This document shows, in pieces, positions 36,858 to 49,807 of a stretch of DNA of 64,000 nt. Under the pieces are notes generated by a model, which was not told the origin of the DNA, did not search any database, and saw only the letters and a program-made list of their open reading frames with translations. Each line of letters opens with the position of its first letter. Position 1 is the first letter of the stretch. The stretch is from Paragonimus skrjabini miyazakii (taxonomy: Eukaryota; Platyhelminthes; Trematoda; Plagiorchiida; Troglotrematidae). Position numbers and translations under genes: made by a program. Location: assembly GCA_014338405.1 (NCBI GenBank), contig JTDE01000023.1, positions 370,670 to 434,669 of the forward strand, read 5' to 3'.

Positions 36858-39800
36858 GAATATCGCAGTATATTTCTTTTTTCTGCTCTGATAAATAATC
36901 CACTCTTGTAAATACAGATGCGTTTTGTTCAGGTGTTGAATTTATCATGGCCAACCACCAATATCATGACCGATCAAAGCGCCATGGTTCAAGTTAAATC
37001 ATAATTGTGACGTAATCGTTTAAAAACGTTTTCTCCCTGTTGTCTCCCTCACTTAAACATGCTATTTGGTTTGTGTTATTTTCACTCTGACAACTTTAAT
37101 CCATATAAGTTTTATGTAATTGGCTTGTTGATGAGTAACAGAAAATGAGACTGTCCGCTGCACCATTTTTTGACGACTACTCTGGGGATTTTTAACCAAA
37201 AGCCTGTGTTAGAAAACCATTAATGCGCAAAAGTACAAATGGCCAAAAGCGCTTAAAATCTTGGTGGACACAAAAGTTAGGCGGGCTCTGCTCATCTTGT
37301 CCACTGCTTGAGTAACATAACTGATAGTAGCGATTTAAAATATTTTGCTGAATCCATGGAAACAGTACGAAACATTTTCATTCTATTAAAATGCGACACA
37401 ATCTTTACTTTGTCCAATCCGAACATACATACTAATATTGTGTTAAGAGAGTTTCAAGTTATTTTGCGAGACACGCACCACGTTTTTTGAATGTCTCTCT
37501 TAAAATACCTTTCTTTTCAAAAGACGTGATCGCAAACTGTTTATACTTTCTAGGGATAATTGATAAAACCTTGTTTGTGATTTTCGAGTGCATACAAAAG
37601 AAAGACAGAAAATGAAATTCACGTAAGAAACTATACACTCCTTAAGAAACCAAAATTTAGATGATGATATTTAGACAGTCTTTGCATACTACTTTAATAA
37701 GCTATATATAGATAAGCATAGTGAATAACACTGTGAGGAGATAATTTCTGAGGGTTCAAAGAGCACTTCGTTTGTGAGCGGAATGATTAGAGACAAAACA
37801 GTGTTGCTAGAAATCGCAACGGTTGGAGCAGACAGGGAAAGAATGAAATATGTAAATGATAAATGAATCGAACACTAATCGATAATCTACGTATAGTAAC
37901 CATCTTACCAGATACCGACAATTAACTACATTTGGGCAGGCTCTCACCATATTGTTTGCATATTGACAGTAAGCTTGGTATTAAACTGGTGAACTTAAGA
38001 GAACCGATTGTTTTGACAGAAGATGACCCGTACATTTGAAACCGGCAAACAGAGAAAACTCAGTCGTACATTAAACCTAATGCAATTTCACGAAAGGCAA
38101 TTAACTAATCCTATATGAAAATGATGGACTAAACATGTGTCTGTTAATGTGACAGGTTCAGCACAATGAGCCATTACAATCAGTCAGTATGCATACTTTG
38201 CGCCTTTCAGGCTATTTTTCGGAGTTGTACAAATATACAACTATGCATGATTTTGTGTGTGGGATGTTCAAACGTAAAGGCAGACATTAAAAATCTAAAA
38301 TAATTTTGACATCTCTCGTTTTCAGTTCGTCAGCATATACTCGGTAGTCTTCCTTTTAAAAACTCCTGGTCAACAACTCGTCGGATAACGTCTTGGGTGC
38401 GCTAGTGTTGTGTTACATTTGGAACATTTTCGTCGTTCCTATAAGTAAGGCACTAAGCAAATTGTAATTTTGCCCTTGATACCATAATACAGTGACCCAT
38501 AGAAGGGATGGATTTGTTCAAGGTGAAGTATAGTTATCGTTGCTAAGTTTGAAATAGACTTTCAGTTTGAAGCAGGCAATCATAATAATTTGACACTACT
38601 ACGAATGGCCTGAACTAACAATTAAAAAATTAAAAACATGCTGTTGTGTCCAATCGAATGCAAGTGAGCCATGCAGTCGGCCAATCAGATTGCTCTGACC
38701 TTCAAGCGATCGATAACAGATGCGGGCATCGGCTGCCTGGACCGTGTGGACTGACAGTTTTCCGTAACGTTACATGAAACGGTAGCTTTAATAAAGCTTA
38801 CTTACTACTGGTATTTTCCGTCGTTCTTGAATACAACACATGCTTATTGCTAATAGATTAGGTTCAAATCACATTAAGTGCGATAAGATTGGTATATCGC
38901 TGACTTGGTCTCAAACATGGGTCTCCGTCTATCATGCATTAGCTTTATGATGGTTTTATATAGACTGAACGTTGTGCTACAGTTGCATTACTCATGAAAA
39001 CGCTGCATGTAATAGATACAATTTTCTTCGCTAGAAACATGTCTGTTTTTTACAAGCATGCTATTTATAGAAACTGCTTACTTATCGATATAATAATTTC
39101 GTACGAATAATCGGATGTTTGGAGTGCCGAAGATACAACTGAAGAAAATCATATTATTGCGCACGTAGGATAAACAATTTCAATGCGATGAAACCATCGA
39201 TGGTCAATGGCATGTTAACGCTGCAGGCTGATCTCTAGACCAAAAACTCAAGGTAATTTTCAATGAACTAGTGAAACAAAAGGGCAGAAGAAAAGGGCCA
39301 ATCGACATGTAAACCATAATAGGGCATGCACAACTGATCAACGTTTACACTTATAATGAAAACGTGATTAAACGGGAACATTCTTTTTCATCGTTTGAAG
39401 CTGCCGAAACGTTCGAATGGATCACTTTAGTAGAATATGCATAAAAATAAGGAGTTGAGACCTAAATTTTACATACCACCACAGCATCATTAACGTTTTT
39501 TATCAACCCCAAAAGGACTTGATTCTTGGACAGTTCAGTAGGTCACACCAGCCTTTAGGGCCACCTCTTATATCCCATTGACCCGTTAAACCGCTCTCTT
39601 GCCCAGTGAACACTTTGTTGTTCGTTAAGCTCGCACTAACCGGTTTTCACGGGGGTAAAGGCTTAATTATCTTACGTAAGATGTTCATTGTTTTCGGTCC
39701 GACAGTGGCACAATTTAGACCTGCAGTAGTTACAGTGGTTAGTATTCATTTGACACCACGTGTTATTTAGTCTAGTGTTTCTGCACGGTCAAGATTTTTA

Positions 39801-41688
39801 CAGGAAATCTCAAATGAGTTTTGTTACGATCGTCTTGTTTATTATAGTTTTAATGAATACTGTGTCAAATCGTTTCCTTTACTGCTATCCCCAACTTTCT
39901 ATACCCGGACGAGTCTGGTTAACAGTGCTGTGTTCATTATTGACGTTAACCACTCATTCCATCGAGATCAAATTGTCGTTCGCATTTGCCATTGAGATGT
40001 GGTCCAGCTGGCTACGCATTACCAAACGATTCTAGGGAGGTGCAGCATTGGCTTCCAGTGTAATAAACTATATGTTATTTTCCTCTAAACCAATCGTATT
40101 TTAGGCGCAGTTGTTGCTACCTCAATTTTTACACAAGCGTATAATTCTCTATCGAAACAAGATACAAGTTGAAGATAGAGAAACTAGGCATGCATCATCT
40201 CACTTTCATGATGGCCGGATATCACTAAACGATATCCGATGAAATTTTTAATTTCGGGGTTACATATGGTGGCATAGTCAACGTAGATGTCAAACTGTTC
40301 ACACCAAATGTGTGAACTATCACACCTCACTGAAAGTGGAAGCTGATGAAATTCCCAAATGCGTGAGTCTTTTTCTAAGATATCATTCCTCTTAGCCCCC
40401 ATCACCGAATTACGGTAAGTGCGTCCATAACTGAAAGCACAACGAATGTTTCGTTCGGCATTGTAAACTACAAAAATATTGTTTAACAAGTAGACCTGAG
40501 TTTACTGCGTTGTATTCGTTCAAAATACGTTACATTTGAGGGAGACTTGTTAGCTACCCTTTGAAACATGATTATATAAGCAATCAAAGAGCAATGTCTT
40601 CTATAAAAATCCCTCATCCAAATGCTAACTTGCAATCACTCGTTCCTCACACAAACGTATTCTAGAAGATGGTGAAGTTTATAATGATCAACAGATGTGG
40701 TAGTCTTCTACTGTGTGCCTCATACATGTTCAAGTCGAATCAATAACAATGCAACCCGTTTCCCTTGGTGCATAGCTCTCATTCGATCTGTCTTTTTCCT
40801 TTGAAACATACGTATTTTAGCCCGCATGTCCCGTTTTATATCCGCTGCAGATCTCACTTTAAGCCAAAGCTGAAATTGTGTAACAGGTGCACAGTATTTC
40901 TTTTTGAAGTCATGACGTCATCTGTGTGTAGTCGGCTTATGCTGGCACTGACTACTTATAAAACCCATTAAGAATATATGAACGAACAGGTTCTTCAGTC
41001 ATTTTCCCCAATAAATCTGCATAAGTTATAGAAATACAGGTGCCGACAGGCTCTCATGCTTGCTAAAGCTTTCTCTGGCTGTGTAAGTCGATGGTAACAG
41101 CTCACTGGGCAGCTCAAATGAGCGGAATGAGTTTAAATATTAGGGCAAATTTCAAGGTCATTGTCGAGATCTGTACCTACTGGATAGTCATTACCTCAAA
41201 TCTATGAAAGTCGTAAAACTACAGATATTACCCGCTAAGGTGAATTTGGAGACAAAAATCATTATCCCCAAAATGAGGGACACTGAGTAACTTCGATGAC
41301 CACGACGTAGAAAGCTTAGTGTAGGTTAGAAAACGGTAACTGGGAAACCGCGCACAGTTCAGTTTGCTTGGTAGGGAAACAGTATTCTTGGAAACTGTTG
41401 TGCAGGAACCATTTGCCTTCAAGTAATGTCACTTCAATGCAACCGATAGTGGAATGAAAGAATAACCAGCAGTAAGACCCCATCTATCTAATGACGTCAA
41501 ATAAGTGCGAGCAATCAGTGACAAGTAGTGTTACAAATAGCGGGAGTTCATTACTTATTGCTACAGCGAAGTTTACAATTTTCAACGTCGTCTTTATCCA
41601 GAAGCACTTAGTGTCTTCATGGAATTCGTTTACTTTTATCGCAGTATGGTTTTGCACAAGCAGAAAAATACATCATTGATATACTTAC
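36858..41688. other. Intronic stretch up to the S2 exon, nothing recognised
   Basis: AT-rich. Frames at 39760-40035 (+) and 40184-40489 (-) are about 90-100 codons, unrecognised and without splice support. No repeat copy was seen. Confidence 0.4.
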
Positions 41689-41784
41689 CATCACATCATA
41701 GGCGTGGTAGGACACGATCAAAGCCAATAGGACCACAGTTGAGAGACTGATAAGAACTCGAATACCATTGGAATACACGCTGCT
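41689..41784 (-). CDS. KCNN-like: SK channel exon: S2 helix
   Basis: This 96-base, 32-codon exon encodes SSVYSNGIRVLISLSTVV followed by LLALIVSYHAYDVM. It is the second transmembrane segment of an SK channel: the family's S2 reads close to SLALKCLISLST then a hydrophobic run ending VYHARE. The acceptor is textbook (ctttacatcccgcacag, AG at 41786-41785), as is the donor (ATG then GTAAGT at 41688-41683). Both junctions are phase 0. The residue count across the S1/S2 and S2/S3 joins equals that of vertebrate SK channels, which strongly supports the exon limits. It is isolated between introns of 12.7 kb upstream and 35.9 kb downstream. Confidence 0.93.
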
Positions 41785-42388
41785 CTGTGCGGGATGTAAA
41801 GCGGTAGGAACGAACAGATTATTAGGGAACGTACTCATCGGTAGAGTTTAGATACAGAAATTACCATGCGGTAAAACAACTCGAATATGAAATAGTTTCG
41901 CAACCTGCTCAATTGGCTTCAATCGCTGGAACCGTTAGCAGTTCACAGCTCAACCTCAGATTAGATGTGGCCATCATGCATGATGTGCAGACTATTTTAC
42001 TCTTATATATTGCAAATGTTGCGATACACGTGAAACGCGAACCTTTCGTTCCAGAAGATTCATCCATATGTCTCACCGTTCAGGATCAGTGAAAGGATTG
42101 TTTTAAAAAAGACAGGTCTTGCCATATACATCGTAACAAAAATCTTTGGCTTGAAGATTAATCGGTAAATTCGAATGATCTCACACGTGCGATAACTCCT
42201 TAATTTCATTTACGATAAGAGCGGCAATTATTGATTGAGTTACCTGGCCCTCTACTCACATGTAAATCAATACATTTTGCGTGAACACTTGTAGTGAAGG
42301 ATTCGTAAAACTAAATCTAGATTACATTTTTCTGTTCTATTCAAATCGGTGATAGTTCATCTTTGCGATTCATCAGTTTGAGAATATT

Positions 42389-42455
42389 TTTTGAGAACTT
42401 TGAAACAATGAGTTCTCTTTACCTAGTTCATCAAGACACCAAGAAGACATACATT
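42389..42455. repeat. Dispersed repeat Y, copy 2 (about 65 bp)
   Basis: It begins TTTTGAGAACTTTGAAACA and ends agaagacatac; same orientation as 35689-35754. It lies about 50 bp from the end of the RTE-like fragment at 42505. Confidence 0.55.
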
Positions 42456-42504
42456 AAGAAGTGCAAGCATTTCGTTTATTATGATCGGTCGATTACATAC
42501 AGCC

Positions 42505-43033
42505 TTCATCATCATCATCATCATAACAGCCATGAGCCTGACCAAAAGGTACTGTGGCTCGGGCCGCCGTTCACCTCAACAGTGACGTAGAATATCCTAG
42601 AAGAAAAAGTTACTGAGGAGGCTGAGAATTAATGAGAGAAGGCTAACATGAAGAACTACAAATGGTATGGACACAGGTCCGCCATTGACTGCGACACATC
42701 GCCATCTCGGATAGTGTCTCTAACCAGCGGTTTGAGTGATCACGAGGACCCCATCCAGGCAGGCGACACCTACCCACTTTGCTCAATGGAGCAGTCAAGG
42801 TCTTCATATTTCGTGACCACGTTGTTGATTGACCACCACGTGGTTTGACCCAAATGTTGGTGGCCTCAGCATATAATGCCCGGTACGGTAAACGATCAGA
42901 TGACATACGGAGTACGTGACCCAACCATCGCAAACTGTGCAACGTAATTAGCTGAACACTTGATCGCGCATCCCGATTATATTAGTTCACCACATGGCGA
43001 TGTTCGCTCATTTCCTTGTTTTGTCGTTTCCTT
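42505..43033 (-). mobile_element. RTE-like non-LTR retrotransposon, 5'-truncated 3' end
   Basis: On the minus strand the frame 42942-42643 encodes the typical tail of RTE-type LINE polyproteins: LRWLGHVLRMSSDRLPYRAL, then WVKPRGGQ, TTWSRNMKTL and LPGWGPRDHSNRWLETL. Its extension upstream in the same frame adds SVQLITLHS and, beyond a stop, a recognisable but broken NKEMSEHRH segment to about 43030. The element ends on the minus strand in a short TGA/ATG trinucleotide run (complement of 42506-42524), as is common for RTE elements. The endonuclease and most of the reverse transcriptase are absent, so it is dead on arrival or decayed. Confidence 0.85.
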
Positions 43034-44338
43034 GCCGAACCTATACAAAGAAGGCTAGCGTTTGCGGATAACTAAATCCATTAGGACTGCTTCAAACGAC
43101 AGGAGCAATTAAATACCATTGCAAACACTGTCTCGCCAATGCTGCCTACATGATGCTAAGTACCATCTAATGACCTTTAGGCTGAGATGTAAGTAAGTTC
43201 TTTTTCGGCTGACGGCTTTTTAAACGTATCCATAATTATCCAAGGAGACTTTGTTTGAAAATTCATGCCAACCACGTTTTGGAAGATTGTTTTTCACGTG
43301 ATCTTGATGGCAACATTAACATGAGAGCATGTCATTGCAGTAACTTCTCAGAAATGCCTTTTCAGAAAACTAGTTACAAACTTGTAGCTGTCAACAACAA
43401 CATTGCAATTTTTAACGCTATGGGACTCAATTACTCCGGGATAAGTTTGTGGGAAGAGTTGATCTAGATAAACTGGGAAGTCATCAATCCTGACACAGGT
43501 CGATCTAAACCTCTCTGACACACAAATGGTGACTGTCAGACTTCGGTGCGTTTAAGCCACTGTAAGAGAAGCGCATGCAGTAGTAAACACGAGACTTAGA
43601 TTGTGTTCCTGCTAATGAATGGCTCACATATATACCACGGACGTGTGCTAGCAGATATTTTTCGAATCCGTTGAGCGACAACACATGTTATCCACTCGTT
43701 TCAATTTTTCGTCAAATTCCGCAAATAAAACAATTTCTCCAGTTTGTTTAGGAAGGTTTGATTTCGTTTTACTGACTGTGAATTTATAGACAGGCTATCA
43801 ACCCGCCTCACTCCTATCGATCAGTGTAGTTTCAAATTGATCGATTCAAAGGTACGTACGATCTTGGCATGTGAGATCAACAAATCTAATTTAGATTGCG
43901 GAAACTAAGTTTTCGCCCTCTACTCGCAGTGCGCCTCTCGATATGATAACATGTCTGGGGACAGAACAAAGAAAAACCGTAGTATCTGGTGCACGCGACA
44001 GATGTGCGTAAAGGACCACAAGCAACCTTCATTGGACATTCTATGTTTAGCTTGTGATGCTACACCATTTCACCAAGGCTTGATTTAATTGAGCGTGCGC
44101 AGCGGTGAACACAAGTAGGCACAACCGGGAACAGCGTAAAATGAACCGGTGTTTATAATCTAATCCAAGACGACCGAATTACTCCTGATTTGCAGTTGGA
44201 ATTCTTGTTTAGAATAAACTGAACACAACTTTCGCATTTCCACGAACTTTCAGCGGTAGAATTGGCAGGACAGTTTGTCTATTCTCGAAACCACCGGTAA
44301 GTCTAGGTATTACCAACGGGCGAATGTTACGGAATGCT
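43034..44338. other. Intronic stretch, nothing recognised
   Basis: Mixed composition, no recognised frame. A 70-codon plus-strand frame at 43255-43467 has no known similarity. Confidence 0.4.
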
Positions 44339-44470
44339 GGAATATGCTAATTTGGCCCTGCCTAATGTGAGGTTACTGGTGTGGTGGCCAACACGATTGC
44401 GTGATCGGAGTTGAATTCCCGGTCGTAGCAACGGTGTGCTTAACTGAAGGGTTGTGTTCTCTGTAAAACT
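44339..44470 (+). mobile_element. SINE-like family 2, diverged fragment
   Basis: The sense-strand order is preserved: gaatatgctaatttggccctgcc, TGTGAGGTTACTGGTGTGGTGG (diverged A-box region), gccaacacgattgcg, then GGAGTTGAATTCCCGG (diverged B box) and gtagcaacggtgtgctt. The rest of the unit is not recognisable. Confidence 0.6.
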
Positions 44471-46076
44471 CTGGTCATTTTTCGTCTTCAAAATGGACTG
44501 GTTTGCAATAACAATTAGTTGGCGGTGATATCTGATTTATGCCTACTGACTAATCTTTAACTGCTAATTATACGGATCATTAGGTGCAATTACCATGTGC
44601 ATTTCTAATCCATTCAGTCATTTGTTACCATTCATACGTAACACATCCAATCTGAACAAAAGTACAAAGATAAGAAGGTCATCTGTGCATTCCTACTTTG
44701 CCTACTAGGCTGAAGTTTCGCCTATCTCTTGAATAATTAGCTAAGATAGCCTTTGCTTATTATCTGGTTCTCATTGACAAAATAATTGTGTAATTTTCGC
44801 GAGGGATGGGATAACAATTTGCTGACCCTGAAAAAAAGGGAGAGAATATTTATCAATTTAGATTACGTGGTCTTAATTCCTTATCCAATAGTTCACCTAT
44901 GTTGGTGGCAAGTTTTGTCACGATAAGTATACATTTTGTTTCAAATTAACAATTAGTAACAACTCGACTACCAGTGAAGAAACGGTAATAGAGCACCGTC
45001 TGACAACCAGTTACTTGCACAAAGGTTGAAATGTGGGTTTTTCAAATAGAAACAGTTAACTGCTTAAAATGAAAACTAGCCCAAACTACAACAGATCTGA
45101 AAAGTGAGAAGAGAACAGTTAGCTGCCTAAGCCAGTCAGTTTTATTGTTACGTATTGGCAACGAAACAAAAGTTTCGTATTTCAAAGTTAGACATGTTTG
45201 TTAAGGTGTATATTTCCCAAACCGGATTGGGTAAATCTGTTTGTGCACCTTCATACTATGAATTTTATATTATAATTTTAATATTCGTACTCTCTACTTG
45301 TAAATGATAAAGTCTCAACACCGAAACTATTTTAATTGAAAAATAATGAAAATTGCATGACGATCTTTTTTGTATAAATTCTGATTATTTATATTGTGGT
45401 GGGTAAATGTTTGGAATTTTCAGAAAGCATGTTCTGGAAAACTGTAACTTTGCATGCGAAACAAATGCTACTGGTTTTTATTTCGGCGTGCATTTATAGA
45501 AAACCTTGTCCAACTACGCTTGATACGTAAGCAGTCTATTTTCATTCTATCATAGAAGAGGACCCTTTGTTTACAAAAATAAACAAGAAACGGATGAATA
45601 AATGTTTGTGATTAATGTCATTACTGTTAAACTCTCAACGACGTTTTTATGCTTCTACAGCCACAATCTTCACTACAAAAATTGCTTTCGATGATACTTC
45701 TATACAGAGTGCTCTGTATGAGATTTCTATGCATAACAGACAACAATAACGATAACCAAACTGTTGAAGAAAAATTTGTGCATTCACTGCTTGTATGCGT
45801 TAAATAGTACTTCCTCCTCTTCTGTATTATTGGTTCATCTAATTAGGTGTATATTGCCTCTGTTGGAGTCACCCGTCTATATCGTATTTCAGACGTATGT
45901 CCAGGTAACAACATTCAAAATTGTTTTGCAACTCGTTTTCAAAAAACAATGATATAGTATCTTTTTCGTTTTAAACTCTCTTTGCTTTTCCAAAATAGCA
46001 TCACTTTTTTCAAAAGATCCTTCCCATCACTAACGACAATATTACAGCCTTGTTAATTACCAAGTACTACAGTTTT
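44471..46076. other. Intronic stretch, nothing recognised
   Basis: AT-rich, with no repeat copy or meaningful frame seen. Confidence 0.4.
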
Positions 46077-46367
46077 ACTGATGAACATTGGGGGATTTTG
46101 GTTTTAACGCGGATTGAAAACCACCCACAACTGATCACAGCTGTCGCACTCCTAAAGAATTTCCAGTCGGCACCTATCGAAACGGAGCACTAGACTCGCT
46201 CTTCACTCTGATTATAGCTCGTCAGTAGCGCATATCCTTGCCACTCTGATGCAGGCTTTAATGAGAGTGAAACTCGAGTCTAGTGCTTCTTTTTACAAGG
46301 GGCAGACTGGAAGGTCTATGGGAATGCGACAGCTGCGATAGTTTATGGGTGATGTTCAATCTATACT
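46077..46367. mobile_element. SINE-like family 2, compact hairpin copy G
   Basis: Two inverted arms of about 120-145 bp face each other with almost no spacer (centre near 46245). The left arm runs from actgatgaacattggggg through aaaccacccacaactgatcac and CACTAGACTCGCTC to CATATCCTTGCCAC. The right arm mirrors it from GCAGGCTTTAATGAGAGTG through AACTCGAGTCTAGTGC to GGGTGATGTTCAATC. All central sequence of the foldback copies A-C is missing, including the tRNA-like boxes. Confidence 0.78.
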
Positions 46368-49300
46368 ACAGTTTTGTCAGTTCTTTCATAACACGGTAGA
46401 TTTCCCACTTCAAAGAATCGCACAGGCGCAAGACTTCAAGTATAATTTATAGACGGAAAATATAATTCTGTTTTCGCAAATCATGAAGGGATAACCTGGT
46501 AAATGATACCAAACTAAACTCAAAGCCCGTCTCATTTACGAGACAGGACATTTTTTCTTGGCTCAAATCAATAAGGAGCCAGTTTTACTTAAGTTCCAAC
46601 GCAGCTCGTTTAAAGTCATCTTATGCCGCATCGTGTGTCAATCTATGTTTATTTGCAGTGACGTCTGCGCAGTCAGGACATAGGAAAACAACCTCAATAG
46701 ATAGGTGAACATATCCTGTAGTAACCAAGTCGACTAATTTGTCAAACACTTGCTTGAGATTATTATCAGTAGTCCATATAATGAAAACATGTCGACAGTT
46801 GACCCAGCAACATAATCGGAAATGTAATTACGCAATTGGAAATCGAAATTGTTTACCTGTGACAATGTTTCACTCATCCATACCTATTAATCTGCGTTGT
46901 GCGCACATAAATAGCTTAATAAATCCGAAATATCTTAAACGATCACATGAATATCAGGTGACTGCTTGTTGCAGACTTTATGGTGTCAGCTGTAAGCAAG
47001 TTTTACATTTGCAATTGTTGATAGTGGAAATGTTGACAAATCTCAAATTTCACTCTCTATGATGTTTGATAGAAGTACGAAGAACCATTCTGTGGGTTAT
47101 AATTGAAGTATTATAACAGCATCATCCTTGGCAAGCTTTTCAGAAGAGTTATCCGATAAGTAGTGTCGTTGCACTCAGCAGTTAGTTCAAACCATCAGCA
47201 AATGAGTCGTACACAGACTTGCGAATTCAACAGTAAACCTGACTAAATTCGGTGGTTGAGCGCAAACCAATATTGAAGAAAGTTACGGGAGGCTGAATTA
47301 ACACCATGCAAAGTCCGCTCAGGTTTATTTTCACTTGCCGTACATTCTTGAGAACGGAACAGAATGTTCATTTGCTCAGCCATTTTTTCAATGAGAAATA
47401 TTTTGCAGTTGTGGGTTCATATTTTTGAAGTAGATCATGTTGGCTCTATCCGTTCTTCTGGGGGTTATGAAGCCTACCTTAATTTTGATGATAAGCTTAA
47501 TTGTCTGCGCCATGTTCTGAGATAGTAATCGATAACTGCTCACACAGATTGTGCGTTAGTATTGGTACAGTCAATTAACCCAAAGTACGTGGGAAAACGA
47601 GAAGGTTATCTTAACTTTATAAACGGCATCATTTGACTCTAGGGTAATTTCTTTGGACTCGTGGTGTTTGGTACTCGTAATAACCACTATCATGGTTTAA
47701 TGGGTAAACGTTGACATTCTAATTGAAGTATCTTGTAGAACCAACCAATGAATCAAGGCAATCAGAGACTGCAAAATAACTACCATGTAGTTGCTTTAGC
47801 TTACCATAACAAGTGAACCGGTCCCTTGTTTACAGGGCGTGAACATCACAACATGATGGCTGGATATTCCCACTGCTCCTCATTCTGTTTTTAAACTGAA
47901 TATTTCTTTCAGTTATTTTGGTAACAAATGACTCAAACTAATGAATACAATGGTCTCTTTTGATGTTACCTGAGGGAATAATTACAAATACCGTAAAATA
48001 GTTGCAGAAACGAACACATATCAATCATATTATTATTACTCTCACACCTACGTCTGGCATGGCACGATTTAGTTATTGTCCAAACTAGCTGTGACCAGAA
48101 TACAAACCATTCATAAAGTCTACGTCAGTATTGTTTTTGACAACCTCAAGCACGGTTTATTTTTTCGCTTTTCGCGGCAAAATTTTGAAAAACATGGTTA
48201 GGTTGAAATTAATTTTCAAGTGATCTCCGTAGCTTTTCGAGCCACCCAGTTTTAAGCATTACTTTTAAAGCTAACAGTAGAAACTCTCTTGCTTGGGAAA
48301 ACATGAAAACGTGAAATAACGTTTCGACTAAAAGATCCGGTTGAGGTTGTTTCAATAAGTAAAAACCTATTGTTAATAAATCGAAGTATAGAGTCAATGA
48401 CTTGACTAGCTACACTTTACCGTTGTGCATTAACAAAAGTGTCTTTTGTGTGCTTTTTTGCAAGAAACCACTCGTACTTCGATCGTAACTGGAAAGCGTT
48501 AATTAAGGCAGAAAGCTATGAGATCACTTAAAATAACATTTTCCTTTTTTATACACAAGAAAGACAATATATGTGTCTATTTTAGGAAATTATGTTGTTA
48601 TAATCGGAGACACAATCGCAAAATTGTTACTTCATCATGAAGAGTTGAAAACTAATTCGGAGCAGATTTTAACTTCAAAACCAGGACACATTGTAGTTTC
48701 TAACCTGTTCGTATTAAGGTTGCCTACTTGTCTGTTTGCTTTCGATGTATCGACGAGTTCCACAGCGAAAGCCAGTTGCTTTAAACCTAGTCTATCTACA
48801 TATAGGCTAACCTCATTGTTCCTGTTTAACATATGGCTTGTGATAAATTTTTCTACATGTTTATGTCACTCATAGTCCATTCCCCAAATTGAATTTTTTA
48901 AAGCATATTTTTACCTCTTCAGTTAGATAATGTTACCTCCCTGATTTTTACATATTCAATCTTGTTCTTCTGCTAGTCTTGATATAAGTTCACATGTGTA
49001 TGAAAACAGTGTTCTACTGTATGAATGAAATGTACAAAGGAAGTAACCAACAAAGTTATAATATAGAATGCTACTTCAAGTCAAACTGTCCACCCAGCGT
49101 CTAATTAATAAATTAATATGACTCAAGTTTAGTATACAAATCAGACTCATGTACTGCTACGTGGGGTTTGCTTGGAACTGAACATTCCTACTCTTGTGTG
49201 AACACTATTACCTGCTGACATAACTTGTCAAAACCGCCCAATCGTCGGTATACATTGGAGTGCGATGTTGAGTGATTCTTCCCTACAGTGTGTTAAATGA

Positions 49301-49807
49301 TTACGCACAAGTTGACCTTAAAAGCGAGCTATGTTGCAACCTAAACTGTGAAGCACCATTTCTACTTTGAAAATTTCACTTAAGGGTTTATTGTTTGGGT
49401 TGATGCCCAAGTGCTTTACATTGGTATGTGTGTGTCATTCGCACTTAAATCCTACCCCCGCATGATTCATCGATTGGGCTAGTTAGCAGCATTTGACATA
49501 AAGCTTTTAGCTGTGACATCTAACTCATCTGTTTTAACTGGCAGTCTCAGTCGCATAGCTTAATCATTCCGATCCAATCATAGTGTACTTTGACTAACTT
49601 CTGCTAACGATAACCAAAGATTGACTACACAGAACTAGAAGAAGGAATGGGCAAATGCTTAAAATATAGTTCAGTCGAATTAATTCGTATATAACAGGAT
49701 AATTGCCAGTCTTCATGGGAAAGGTATGCTCGGTTGCTGGTTGAGCAAGCTAATGAGATATACTAAACTCATTGTGTTGTTCCAAAAACTTATTGCATAT
49801 ATCTGGG
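46368..49807. other. Intronic stretch, nothing recognised
   Basis: AT-rich. Plus-strand frames at 46739-47062 and 48573-48875 are about 100 codons, unrecognised and unsupported by splice signals. Confidence 0.4.

Larger units (their letters stand above)
5827..41688 (-). other. Intron of the SK gene between S2 and S3-S4 exons (35,862 bases)
   Basis: The limits are the GTAAGT donor after the S2 exon and the cag acceptor before the S3-S4 exon. It contains second-family SINE copies near 15.2, 19.6, 21.5, 26.1, 35.8 and 36.4 kb, a first-family SINE at 29.1 kb, inverted repeats at 14.6 and 35.9 kb, a GC-rich 173-bp duplication at 31.3 kb and a dispersed 110-bp repeat pair at 12.8 and 18.3 kb. No further SK exon is expected here, because the flanking exons join without missing residues. 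Other readable ORFs are short and unrecognised. Confidence 0.88.

Noticed and set aside
42506..42524. Trinucleotide microsatellite as an independent feature
   Set aside because: It is better explained as the 3' tail of the adjacent RTE-like element.
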